Shown here: positions 1 to 7,056 of the stretch, one piece after another | Layout: each line of letters opens with the position of its first letter | Numbering within the stretch: the first letter of the stretch is position 1 | From: Nanoarchaeales archaeon | GTDB taxonomy: Archaea; Nanobdellota; Nanobdellia; Woesearchaeales; UBA583 | Reading direction: 5' to 3' | NCBI GenBank assembly: GCA_013215525.1 | Contig: JABSQY010000001.1 | Coordinates: forward strand, 1 to 24,999 | DNA: 24,999 bases | The notes under the pieces: generated by a model | What the model was told of the DNA's origin: nothing | The model's input: the letters and a program-made list of their open reading frames with translations, nothing else | The model's database searches: none | Made by a program: the position numbers and the translations under genes

Positions 1-342
1 AAGCAATGCTATGAGCCAGAAACCTGGATCGGTGAAAAAACTAACAAAGTCTCCACCGTGGGGTATTACAAAAACAGGCACTGTAATAATGGCGTCCAAT
101 AACATGGTGATAATGAACATACCAATGCCAACCAATAATCCTTTGGTCTGGAAGTCTTTCTTTAAATAGAATGAAGCTCCAATAATAGAAGCGGGAATAA
201 TTGCAAAGGCCAAAACAAAATTTGCTTGTAGTTCTGGATTTGACATTACAGGAACGAAGAATGATGTTAAAAAAGCTGCCACGCCAATTGCATAGGTAAT
301 AAAGCCTGCGATGGCCACTCTTTTTAGATTTAAATTTTTCAT
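1..342 (-). CDS. Small multi-pass membrane protein (DUF5367-like), C-terminus cut off by window edge
   Basis: The reading frame opens with ATG at 342 and runs off the left edge, giving 114 residues without a stop. The protein is very hydrophobic, with segments at about residues 8-32, 41-60, 67-93 and a fourth starting near 104. Short charged loops such as LKKDFQTKG lie between them. The pattern of a Gly-rich third helix followed by an LLDAIITVP motif recalls small four-helix membrane proteins annotated DUF5367; that assignment is from memory and tentative. Its GC content is visibly higher than the AT-only DNA just upstream, as expected for a coding segment. A TATA-like ATTATAAAA lies around 385-400. 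No function can be inferred from the sequence. Confidence 0.7.
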   Translation of the reverse strand, partial: MKNLNLKRVAIAGFITYAIGVAAFLTSFFVPVMSNPELQANFVLAFAIIPASIIGASFYLKKDFQTKGLLVGIGMFIITMLLDAIITVPVFVIPHGGDFVSFFTDPGFWLIALL

Positions 343-547
343 GATTTTGTATTTATTATTTGATTCAATAATTTTTTATTTATTAATTATATTTTTTATA
401 ATAAAATCAATTATAAATAATCATTTTGGGAACGTTTGGGTTGATTATGATTTACCAATAATTATATATTTGGTTATGTTTAGTATATTTTTTATTTTTA
501 ATATAATTTTAGAATTTATAATTAACGAAATAAAAAATCTAAAATAA
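341..547 (+). CDS. Possible small two-helix membrane protein (doubtful)
   Basis: An open frame from ATG 341 encodes 68 residues with two hydrophobic stretches (about 3-25 and 42-64) and a lysine-containing end (NEIKNLK). Its start overlaps, on the opposite strand, the start of the membrane-protein gene ending at 342. In DNA this rich in A and T, chance frames encode hydrophobic Phe/Ile/Leu runs, so the ORF could be spurious. No Shine-Dalgarno or convincing TATA box precedes it. The rest of 343-635 is AT-rich spacer in which I see nothing else. Confidence 0.25.
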   Translation: MILYLLFDSIIFYLLIIFFIIKSIINNHFGNVWVDYDLPIIIYLVMFSIFFIFNIILEFIINEIKNLK

Positions 548-635
548 AATAAACACTAACAACTTCGAGTGGAACACAATTATCGAACATAGAAAAATTC
601 TCATTAATTTTAATTTTGTAATTTAGAATTGTAAT

Positions 636-672
636 AGTCATCCGTGTTGCAAAAAGCAACACGGCATACTTT
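636..672 (-). ncRNA. Conserved hairpin behind tRNA-Ile (copy 2)
   Basis: On the minus strand this 37-nt unit follows the tRNA-Ile 3' end by 3 nt. A nine-pair stem CCGTGTTGC/GCAACACGG closes a five-base loop (642-664). Outside it, AGT/ACT can pair, leaving a symmetric AUG/GAU internal loop able to form tandem G-A pairs. The same unit follows tRNA-Asn at 766-802. It may be a processing signal, a terminator or a small RNA. Confidence 0.6.
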
Positions 673-675
673 AAA

Positions 676-750
676 TGACCTGGCCCAGATTTGAACTGGG
701 GACCATTCGATTATCAGTCGAACATTCTAACCGGGCTGAACTACCAGGTC
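676..750 (-). tRNA. tRNA-Ile (GAT anticodon)
   Basis: The minus strand folds into a complete cloverleaf. The acceptor stem is GACCTGG/CCAGGTC with discriminator A. The anticodon arm is TTCGA-CTGATAA-TCGAA, giving anticodon GAT. The T arm is CCCAG-TTCAAAT-CTGGG, and the D arm is short. CCA is not encoded. The gene lies downstream of tRNA-Asn on the same strand, so the two are probably cotranscribed. Confidence 0.95.
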
Positions 751-765
751 AATATATATTTTTTA

Positions 766-802
766 AGTCATCCACGTTGCCAGAAGCAACGCGGCATACT
801 TT
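766..802 (-). ncRNA. Conserved hairpin behind tRNA-Asn (copy 1)
   Basis: This 37-nt unit begins 3 nt after the tRNA-Asn 3' end on the minus strand and is nearly identical to 636-672. The stem reads CCGCGTTGC/GCAACGTGG with loop TTCTG. Relative to the other copy, a T-A pair has become C-G and a G-C pair has become G-U. The pairing is therefore kept only if the minus strand is the RNA, which fits tRNA cotranscription. The outer AGT/ACT pairs and the AUG/GAU internal loop are identical. Confidence 0.6.
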
Positions 803-805
803 GAG

Positions 806-878
806 CGCCTTGTGCAGGACTCGAACCTGCGACATCGTGGTTAACAGCCACGCACTCTACCTACTGAGTTAACAAGGC
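806..878 (-). tRNA. tRNA-Asn (GTT anticodon)
   Basis: The minus strand gives a full cloverleaf. The acceptor is GCCTTGT/ACAAGGC with discriminator G. The D arm contains AGTAGGTAGAG, the anticodon arm is CGTGG-CTGTTAA-CCACG (anticodon GTT), and the T arm is GCAGG-TTCGAGT-CCTGC. CCA is not encoded. This is the first gene of a two-tRNA unit reading toward 640, with a structured spacer between the tRNAs. Confidence 0.96.
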
Positions 879-934
879 AATAGTATCGTAATAGTTAAAC
901 TTTCAACTCGATAAGAATAATTACTTAACAACCC

Positions 935-942
935 TTTATAAA
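935..942. promoter_or_regulatory. Palindromic TATA box shared by TraB and the tRNA unit
   Basis: TTTATAAA is its own reverse complement. It ends 21 nt before the TraB ATG at 964, the usual spacing for a leaderless archaeal start. On the minus strand it lies 57 nt before tRNA-Asn, which would leave a leader of roughly 30 nt. Bidirectional use is an inference. Confidence 0.5.
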
Positions 943-963
943 GTTTTCTCAACTCCCTTAGTT

Positions 964-1713
964 ATGATAAAAATCAAGGGTAATATTATACTTTTAGGAA
1001 CATCACACGTGTCCTCTAAATCTCAATTAGACATTAAAAATGCTATTGAGAAATATTCACCTCAAGTTGTAGGAATTGAATTAGATATTGACAGATTTAA
1101 ATCTTTGATGTCAAAATCAAAAAACAAATCTTCTCCTAGTATTTTTACAATGATTAAAGACTTTGGACTAACTGGCACGTTATTTGCAATAATTGCTGGC
1201 TACTTTCAAAACAAAATTGGTAAAAAATTAAACATAAAACCAGGAATTGATATGAAAACAGCGTACACAATTTCAAGAGAACACAAAATCCCAACATCAT
1301 TAATAGACTTAAACATAAAACATACGATGAGAAAATTATCAAACATTTCTTTTTATAATAAATTAAAAATGTTTATAACTTTAGTATTTAAATCTTTTAA
1401 AAAAGAATACAAAAAGAAATTTAAATTTAATCTTAAATCAGGCGTGCCAGATGAACATATAATATTAGAATTATTAGAAATTGTAAAAAAAGAAGTTCCA
1501 TTATTTTATGATATTTTAATTGAAGATAGAAACAAATTTATGGTAAAAAAACTATTAGCGTTACGTGATAGACATAAAGATGGATATGTGCTTGCTGTGG
1601 TTGGTGCAGGGCACGTGAATGGGATGTATAAATTATTAGATGAACAATTAATCGAAGACAAACACGTAACTGTAAATAGAAAATTTAAAGTTACAATAAA
1701 AAGATTAAATTAA
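964..1713 (+). CDS. TraB/PrgY-family protein (TIKI-like fold)
   Basis: This 249-residue protein belongs to the TraB/PrgY/GumN group. Bacterial PrgY limits mating-pheromone activity, and eukaryotic TIKI relatives are metalloproteases; the archaeal role is unknown. The first conserved motif is LLGTSHVS at residues 10-17, followed by PQVVGIELDIDR near 33-44 with the conserved Glu. The second His motif, VVGAGHVNGM, lies near 211-220. These Gly/His/Glu residues form the proposed metal or catalytic site. The middle third is Lys-rich and helical. Full-length archaeal TraB proteins often carry a C-terminal membrane region; here the protein stops shortly after the GHV motif, so it is the short soluble form. 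The TATA box 21 nt upstream supports this start. Structured element copy A lies downstream before the convergent Nudix gene. Confidence 0.88.
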   Translation: MIKIKGNIILLGTSHVSSKSQLDIKNAIEKYSPQVVGIELDIDRFKSLMSKSKNKSSPSIFTMIKDFGLTGTLFAIIAGYFQNKIGKKLNIKPGIDMKTAYTISREHKIPTSLIDLNIKHTMRKLSNISFYNKLKMFITLVFKSFKKEYKKKFKFNLKSGVPDEHIILELLEIVKKEVPLFYDILIEDRNKFMVKKLLALRDRHKDGYVLAVVGAGHVNGMYKLLDEQLIEDKHVTVNRKFKVTIKRLN

Positions 1714-1761
1714 AATTGTGTATACAAAAACTTTTTATTCTTCATTCTTCAATCTCTAACA

Positions 1762-1935
1762 TAAAACGTAAAAGCAGAACTACAGCGAAGTCAATTTCGC
1801 TTCAATTAAAACTTCTTTTTCAGATTTTTCCAAGAGTGCCGAATTTATTTGGGCGGATTAATAGCATCGCTATATTCGATACCCAAATAAATTTGGTGCT
1901 ATTGGTAAAATGTGGGAAATCGTGTAAGCAAGATA
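1762..1935 (+). repeat. Dispersed structured element, copy A
   Basis: Begins AAAACGTAAAAGCAGAAC and ends AAGCAAGATAA. Hairpin P1: AGCGAA (1784-1789) with TTCGCT (1796-1801). P2: 1816-1828 with 1907-1919, 13 positions with one G-G mismatch. P3: CAAGAGTGC (1831-1839) with GTGCTATTG (1896-1904), with one G-A mismatch. P4: AATTTATTTGGG (1842-1853) with CCCAAATAAATT (1882-1893), perfect. Tip P5: ATAGC-ATC-GCTAT (1861-1873). The G-T wobbles pair only on the plus strand. The copy lies between the 3' ends of TraB and the Nudix gene, and an incidental open frame crossing it is not credible as a gene. Confidence 0.75.
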
Positions 1936-1938
1936 AAG

Positions 1939-2412
1939 TTAATAGAATTGAACTGAATGTTCAACTAATTTCTGATTAACATATGTAAATTTAGCAGAAA
2001 AGAATTTCTTTTCATCAACCCATGGAAAAAATAATTTATCCCCCTCCCACATATTTAAATCAAATAATTTTTCATTCTCAATCCAACACAACTCGCCTTC
2101 AACACAATCAATTAATTCTCCACTATACTTTTCGCATTCAAAAACATAACAAGTCCAATCTGTATCATCACGTAATTTAGGGAGTGTAACAATCCCTGCA
2201 AGTCGAATATCATTAATATCTAAAGTAAGTCCACTCTCTTCAAATACTTCTCGAATAATACAATCTTCTGGACTTTCAGTATCTTCACATTTCCCACCAA
2301 GACCAAGCCACAAATCTTTATGAAAATCATTTTTCTTTTTTGTTCGGTGGAGCATTAAAGTTTTATTATTCTCTTTATTACGGATATAAATTACTGTCGC
2401 TAATTGGTTCAT
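1939..2412 (-). CDS. Nudix hydrolase, MutT/8-oxo-dGTP diphosphatase-like
   Basis: A 157-residue Nudix protein. The box is complete: G40, E46, then R54-E55-V56-F57-E58-E59-S60-G61-L62, with the metal-binding Glu residues intact. The sequence around it (MLHRTKKKNDFHKDLW before, SGLTLDIND after) and the WIENEKLFDLNMWEGD stretch resemble bacterial 8-oxo-dGTP/MutT-type diphosphatases, which sanitise oxidised nucleotides. Exact substrate cannot be read from sequence. ATG at 2412 sits one base after the stop of the upstream lipoprotein gene, so the two are probably cotranscribed and translationally coupled. A functional link between them is not obvious. The bacterial flavour suggests transfer. Confidence 0.9.
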   Translation of the reverse strand: MNQLATVIYIRNKENNKTLMLHRTKKKNDFHKDLWLGLGGKCEDTESPEDCIIREVFEESGLTLDINDIRLAGIVTLPKLRDDTDWTCYVFECEKYSGELIDCVEGELCWIENEKLFDLNMWEGDKLFFPWVDEKKFFSAKFTYVNQKLVEHSVQFY

Positions 2413-2413
2413 A

Positions 2414-3223
2414 TTATTTTAAAACCTCATCAATATTTAAATTGATGTCATTAACATAAATTTTTCCATCAACATTTTCAATAGAAAATATTTCATTATC
2501 AAATTCAACTCGCGACACCTCTTTTAATTCTCCATCAAAAAATGTTACAACTGCAACACTGCTAAAATCAAATGTTGGTAGAATTAAATATCTCTTATTC
2601 TCAAATGTATAAAACTCAAATATATCTAAATTACGTGAACCAATTCGATGTGTTGAATAACCATTCAAATTTGATACTTGTACAAGTGATTCATTAACAA
2701 TTTTAAGAACTTCAAGTTCTCCAAGAACGTGAGGTTTTACAACATTAATAATATAACTATTTTCAAAGCCTAAAACGTGTCGCCAACCTGATGATAAAAC
2801 TGAACTTGAAAAAACTTGAACTCCATTAAAATCAAAACCTACAATCTGCGACCCACGACCATCTCCAGACAAAGTTGTAATAATTAAATTATCTGAAACA
2901 ATTGGAAACAAACCTTCAAACACTTGTGGAGAAAAATTAATAACATTAATTTTATTTATATTATCTATTTCATTAGAATTAAAATACGTTAAAGTTTCAC
3001 TCTCAATGTTATCTCCAAGAATGCCGTGTTTGTACTTGTCTGTCGGATTTGTTAAAATAAAAGTATAATTATTATAATAAACTATTGTGTTGTCTGGTAA
3101 TTGTTTGAATTCAGAATAATTTTGTAATTTTTCAAAACCTACATCAATTACAGTTGGTGTAGTAAAACAACCAGAAAATAAAGTAATTATTAACACTCCA
3201 ATAATTAAAATAATTTTTTTCAT
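2414..3223 (-). CDS. Predicted lipoprotein of unknown function
   Basis: 269 residues. The N-terminus is a classic lipoprotein signal: MKKIILIIGVLIITL, then lipobox FSGC with the modified Cys at residue 19, then a Thr/Pro-rich linker. The mature part is rich in short beta-strands separated by Asn/Gly turns, with repeated hydrophobic-aromatic patterns (for example TIVYYNNYTFIL, NLIITTLSGDGRGSQ, KRYLILPTF, GKIYVNDIN). A beta-propeller-like fold is possible, but no repeat family is recognised. The protein is presumably anchored on the outer face of the membrane. A TATA-like TTTATATATATT about 25-35 nt upstream fits the ATG start. It is the first gene of a pair with the Nudix gene. Confidence 0.75.
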   Translation of the reverse strand: MKKIILIIGVLIITLFSGCFTTPTVIDVGFEKLQNYSEFKQLPDNTIVYYNNYTFILTNPTDKYKHGILGDNIESETLTYFNSNEIDNINKINVINFSPQVFEGLFPIVSDNLIITTLSGDGRGSQIVGFDFNGVQVFSSSVLSSGWRHVLGFENSYIINVVKPHVLGELEVLKIVNESLVQVSNLNGYSTHRIGSRNLDIFEFYTFENKRYLILPTFDFSSVAVVTFFDGELKEVSRVEFDNEIFSIENVDGKIYVNDINLNIDEVLK

Positions 3224-3291
3224 ATCTTAAAATGAATTTTAATATATATAAACTTAACTGATTATATTTTTTTGAATTTTGAATTTTTTGA

Positions 3292-3786
3292 CTAACTTAA
3301 TATATCATCTAATGTTTCCAAATGTTTTTTAATTTGTTTGAGCGAATAATCTTCTGTTTTAAATTTAATTGAGTAATAAGAACTAACTTCTTTTTTTAAC
3401 CTTTCTTGAACTTCACTTGTTCGAATATATCTATCTGGTTCAAATTGAGAATACATATCATACTCCATTATTTGAAAACCAAACTTTGTAATATCATAAT
3501 TATGATTTTTAAGTTTTTTCAAATCTGAATTAAATAAAATTGATTTTTTAATAATTTCGTCCATAGTTAAACATAAAGATTTTGTTCTAAAACTAAAATA
3601 TATTGTGTGTATTTCATTTTTTTTATTAGAATAATCACTATATACTCCAAAATAAAAATTTATTTTATTATCTTCAATTATTTTAATATAAGTAAAATCA
3701 AAATCTGTTTCATCTTTATTTTCTGTTTTTTCATAATTTCTTTTTTCTAAAAAATTAAAACTATCTAGATCATATATTTTTTCCAT
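3292..3786 (-). CDS. Hypothetical protein, second gene of a pair
   Basis: 164 residues, not recognised. It is acidic and Lys/Tyr-rich with no signal peptide or membrane helix, so probably cytosolic. Visible features are strand-like stretches (DFDFTYIKIIEDNKINFYF, then IHTIYFSFRTKSLCLT). A predicted helical C-terminus follows, from about residue 125 (VQERLKKEVSSYY, then SLKQIKKHLETLDDIL). The ATG follows the stop of the upstream 200-residue gene by two bases, so both are read from one mRNA and their products may act together. Very low GC matches the surrounding DNA. No function is proposed. Confidence 0.65.
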   Translation of the reverse strand: MEKIYDLDSFNFLEKRNYEKTENKDETDFDFTYIKIIEDNKINFYFGVYSDYSNKKNEIHTIYFSFRTKSLCLTMDEIIKKSILFNSDLKKLKNHNYDITKFGFQIMEYDMYSQFEPDRYIRTSEVQERLKKEVSSYYSIKFKTEDYSLKQIKKHLETLDDILS

Positions 3787-3788
3787 TT

Positions 3789-4391
3789 TTATTTATTTTT
3801 AGATAAATTATATCTTATCAAATTTCTTTCAAGTTGTTCTTTTTTAAAATATGTTAAAGATATTCCTGTAAATGGTTGAAGTCCTGATTTTAATTTAATT
3901 TTTTTATTTTCATCATTTCTAAATGTGATTGAGCATTCATAAGATCTCCTAATCTCTGGAGCGGATGACCTAAAATGGGTCAAAACCTTTTCTAATTCAA
4001 TTTTTACATTTTTTCCAATTAATTCAAAAGGAATTTGAATTGGACAATTATATATTTTAGAATCTAATTGAATAAAAGTTAAATCTAATGTATCATCATT
4101 TCGTTTCATAAATTCTTCTCTTTCTGCAAGTTCTTCACTATAGTGAAGTCTTCCTATTGATTGTGTATAATCTACTAGCATAATTGTATCAAAATAAACA
4201 ATATTTTCCAATTTTCCCTCAACTGGTTTATTATTCACTTCTGCAATAAAATTTCTAAAATAATATGGTTGTTTAACATTTTTATATATAGGAGTATCTG
4301 TAAAATAATCTGGATACAAATCAAGACCGACAGGAATTGCGTTCCATAATAATTGTTTATATTCTTCCATATTCATATATTTAGTTTCCAT
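3789..4391 (-). CDS. Hypothetical protein, first gene of a pair
   Basis: 200 residues with no recognised family, signal peptide or membrane segment. The N-terminus has an aromatic, Pro-containing stretch (AIPVGLDLYPDYFTDTP). The middle is strand-like (ENIVYFDTIMLVDYTQ, then DLTFIQLDSKIYNCPIQIP), and the end is basic (ERNLIRYNLSKNK). Alternative in-frame ATGs lie five and seven codons downstream of the first. The TATATATATA run near 4420-4430 could serve as promoter and lies back-to-back with that of the AbrB-PhoU gene. It is followed, two bases after its stop, by the 164-residue gene. Confidence 0.65.
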   Translation of the reverse strand: METKYMNMEEYKQLLWNAIPVGLDLYPDYFTDTPIYKNVKQPYYFRNFIAEVNNKPVEGKLENIVYFDTIMLVDYTQSIGRLHYSEELAEREEFMKRNDDTLDLTFIQLDSKIYNCPIQIPFELIGKNVKIELEKVLTHFRSSAPEIRRSYECSITFRNDENKKIKLKSGLQPFTGISLTYFKKEQLERNLIRYNLSKNK

Positions 4392-4484
4392 AAAACAATA
4401 TAGTTAATACATCAATATATATATAATTCATAACAATCATACGAAACATATATAAATATTAAAATAGTATTAAAATTATAACAA

Positions 4485-5414
4485 ATGAAAAGAAAAATCA
4501 TTAAACAAAAATCAGCGTACACAATAACATTACCAATCGAATGGATTCGTGATAATAACTTAACTGGCGCAGACGAAATTGAAGTAACTAATCAAAATAA
4601 TGATTTAAACATCTCAACATCAAAAAATAATAAAAAAATAATTTCTAAACTAGAATTAAAAACAGGTTCCGAACATTATCATAGAATTTTAATAGAAAAT
4701 GAATATCTAAAAGGATGTGATATAATAAAAATAAAATATTCAAACCAGGACACATTTAAAACAATTCATAATATTGTATCAAATCTAATTGGATTTGAAA
4801 TAATAGAACAAAAAGAAAATTATTGTGAACTATTACAAACAGCAATGCCAACAGAAGATGAATTTAGTAGAATTCTAAATAGACTAGTAAATATTGTAAA
4901 ATACTTAGGTGATTTTGTACATAAAAAAATTAAAGAAAATGATTTTGAAGATATGTTTGAAATAAAAAAAATAATTTCAGACATTAGAAGATTTTCTTTA
5001 TTCTGTAGGAGGACAATTCATAAGAAAAATATTGTAACAAGAACTGAGCAAGTATTTTTAGACTTATTACTTGAAAGATTAGTAATTACGTCATATCATC
5101 ATTATTTTATGTATGAAAAAATTAATCAAAACATTGGAAATGATACTATTTCAAAAAAAGTAATAGATTTTTATTTAGAATCTTTTGAAACATATAATTT
5201 ATTTTTAAAAATGTTCTTTAAGCAAGATTCAAGTAGTTTTGATTTAATAAACCAAATGTGGGAAAAAATATACTTTAAAACTGGTCCAGAATTATTACTT
5301 AACGTAAATAAAAAAGAATCTATAATTATTTTTCACTCAATGAACTATGCTTATGAAACATTTTTAATGGCGCAACCAAACACGACACAAATAAATATTC
5401 CAAAAATAATTTAA
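4485..5414 (+). CDS. AbrB/SpoVT-type DNA-binding domain fused to PhoU-like domain
   Basis: 309 residues. The first ~45 form a swapped-hairpin AbrB-like domain: KRKIIKQKSAYTITLP, then IEWIRDNNLTGADEIEV, the usual basic strand followed by the turn and second strand. From about residue 115 the protein is all-helical, with spaced Lys/Glu/Phe patterns typical of PhoU helical bundles (RILNRLVNIVKYLGDFV, then YYHHFMYEKI-type helices). AbrB-PhoU fusions are widespread in archaea and are annotated as phosphate-uptake regulators; no pst or phosphate genes lie nearby, so the target is unknown. The start follows a TATA box (ATATATAAATATT) by about 30 nt. The 3' end overlaps the convergent dus gene by four bases. 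Confidence 0.85.
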   Translation: MKRKIIKQKSAYTITLPIEWIRDNNLTGADEIEVTNQNNDLNISTSKNNKKIISKLELKTGSEHYHRILIENEYLKGCDIIKIKYSNQDTFKTIHNIVSNLIGFEIIEQKENYCELLQTAMPTEDEFSRILNRLVNIVKYLGDFVHKKIKENDFEDMFEIKKIISDIRRFSLFCRRTIHKKNIVTRTEQVFLDLLLERLVITSYHHYFMYEKINQNIGNDTISKKVIDFYLESFETYNLFLKMFFKQDSSSFDLINQMWEKIYFKTGPELLLNVNKKESIIIFHSMNYAYETFLMAQPNTTQINIPKII

Positions 5415-6355
5415 AATCGTTTAACAATATCCATAACTTCTGGTATTGTTTTCTTATTTTCGTTGATGGAACGACGTAATTCCTTTACACCTTCAACTCC
5501 TTTAAAAAACCACATTGATTGTTTTTTAATTTTTAATTCTGGATTATAAGGTTCAAACTTATCAAGTTCCTCTAAATAATTCATAAATAATTCTTTTCTT
5601 TTAGCCTTTAAATCTTCATAAACTAATTTTTCACCAGTTTTTTTATAGTGATTAAACTGTTCAAAAATTAAAGGATTTCCAATTGCAGCACGACCAATCA
5701 TCATAGCGTCACAGTGAGTGCCTAAATATTTATCAATATCTTCTTCAACTCTTATATCTCCATTCCCAATCATTGGAATTTCAATCCTATTATGTATTTC
5801 TCCAATTGCATCCCAGTTCGCAACTCCTGTGTATTTTTGTTTACCAGTTCTACCGTGTACAGCAAGCACCTCAGCACCTGCATCCTCAACTTCACGAGCA
5901 ACATCCATGTAAGTCATCTTAGAATAACCAAGTCTAATCTTTGCTGTCACAGGTTTATCTAGGTGTTTTACAAGTTTAGAAATAATTCCTGCAACATTTT
6001 TAGGATCTTTAAGTAACATTGAACCGGAATCATTTCCAGTAACTGTCGCCGAAGGGCATCCAAAATTAACATCTATAAAATCAGCATTATCTCCAACAAC
6101 ATCAGCAGCTTGTACAAACACATCAGGTTTAGACCCAAATAGTTGAACTCCTGAAGTTTTTAAATTTCCACGTTGATATCTTGCAAGTGTAACTTTATCA
6201 CGAATTAGTGCATCAATTGAAGTTAATTCAGAAATAGAATAGGATGCTCCCATATTTTCACAAATTTTTCTAAACGCAATATCTGTAACATCATCCATTG
6301 GAGCAAGTACGAATGGGTTACTTTTCAATAATTTTGCAGGTGAAACTCTTCTCAT
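5411..6355 (-). CDS. dus: tRNA-dihydrouridine synthase
   Basis: 314-residue flavoprotein that reduces uridine to dihydrouridine in tRNA D-loops using NAD(P)H and FMN. A TIM-barrel N-terminal domain carries the family motifs: FVLAPMDDVTD (about 15-25, FMN-binding first strand), DVNFGCPSATV with catalytic Cys100, TAKIRLG (138-144, FMN-contacting Lys139), VHGRT (166-170) and GNGDI (197-201). After about residue 235 comes the small helical tRNA-binding domain. The usual NxGCP reads VNFGCP here, a mild variation. TATA-like TTTATAATATA precedes the ATG. The target uridine position cannot be read from sequence. Length and motifs are normal for the archaeal branch. Confidence 0.93.
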   Translation of the reverse strand: MRRVSPAKLLKSNPFVLAPMDDVTDIAFRKICENMGASYSISELTSIDALIRDKVTLARYQRGNLKTSGVQLFGSKPDVFVQAADVVGDNADFIDVNFGCPSATVTGNDSGSMLLKDPKNVAGIISKLVKHLDKPVTAKIRLGYSKMTYMDVAREVEDAGAEVLAVHGRTGKQKYTGVANWDAIGEIHNRIEIPMIGNGDIRVEEDIDKYLGTHCDAMMIGRAAIGNPLIFEQFNHYKKTGEKLVYEDLKAKRKELFMNYLEELDKFEPYNPELKIKKQSMWFFKGVEGVKELRRSINENKKTIPEVMDIVKRF

Positions 6356-6432
6356 AATTAAAATAAAGCGTTTTATATTATAAATATTATTAATTTAAAC
6401 ACAATTTATTCATTTATATGTGTACTATTTAT

Positions 6433-6972
6433 TTATATGTCCATCGCATCTTTTGTTTCTTGTATTTGACGACTATCTTTAAATGATAAAGCTTCGTCAT
6501 CCTCCATTCTTTGATTAATTTGTTTTCTCGGACATTGTTTATCATTTTTATATAAATCTATTCCAACTCCAACAGTTAAACAAGTTCCAAAATATACTGT
6601 TGATGCAATTAGATACAATGCGGCATATGCAAATCCATTTTCTTGTAATTGTTCAACACCTGGAAATATTCCAAGTAAATCTGTATTTTGTATAAACTCA
6701 ACTGCATGGGAAAATAAACTTTCTTCTAATTTGCCAGTTTTAACTTCATTCAAATGCTCAAGTGAGTTATGTGTGTTTGTAAATGATGGAATTAATCCTA
6801 ACATTAAACCTTTTATTGTATATTTGAATTTATGTGCAAATGTTCTATCATCTCTTACTAATGTACCTATTCCCATTTCAGCCCATATGTGATCTTCTCT
6901 TTCCTTTTCAGTCCCTTCAAAGTTATTATTTGTTTGGGTGTAGGTTCCAACATAATTATTTTCGATTTTCAT
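6433..6972 (-). CDS. Hypothetical protein with hydrophobic segments, divergent from TrmB gene
   Basis: 179 residues, family not recognised. A polar N-terminus (residues 1-45, with TNNNFEGTEKERED) is followed by a weakly hydrophobic stretch (GLMLGLIPSF, about 55-64). A clearer membrane-like segment follows at about 113-138 (FAYAALYLIASTVYFGTCLTVGVGI), then a charged C-terminal tail (KDSRQIQETKDAMDI). It is probably a single-pass or peripheral membrane protein. Its promoter (TTATATTT at about 6993-7000) sits back-to-back with that of the TrmB-family gene, with an inverted repeat between them. It is therefore a good candidate target of that regulator. Confidence 0.6.
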   Translation of the reverse strand: MKIENNYVGTYTQTNNNFEGTEKEREDHIWAEMGIGTLVRDDRTFAHKFKYTIKGLMLGLIPSFTNTHNSLEHLNEVKTGKLEESLFSHAVEFIQNTDLLGIFPGVEQLQENGFAYAALYLIASTVYFGTCLTVGVGIDLYKNDKQCPRKQINQRMEDDEALSFKDSRQIQETKDAMDI

Positions 6973-7005
6973 ATTAATATAAATCTAACTTCAAATATAA
7001 CTTAA

Positions 7006-7024
7006 TGTCACCAACACAGTGACA
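7006..7024. promoter_or_regulatory. Inverted repeat between divergent promoters, probable TrmB operator
   Basis: TGTCAC-N7-GTGACA, a perfect six-base-arm palindrome. It lies directly between the TATA-like TTATATTT on the left (minus-strand gene) and TTTATATA at 7028-7035 on the right (TrmB gene, ATG 7057). A protein bound here would cover both upstream BRE/TATA regions, fitting autoregulation plus control of the divergent gene. Confidence 0.55.
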
Positions 7025-7056
7025 ACATTTATATATTATTAATAATTATACTTATT

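Noticed and set aside
675..872. Plus-strand open frame across the tRNA region
   Set aside because: It is the antisense of two complete tRNA genes and their hairpins; the predicted peptide is an artefact.
1716..1979. Plus-strand open frame of 87 codons
   Set aside because: It runs through structured element A, which is conserved in structure rather than reading frame; the other copies do not keep the frame.
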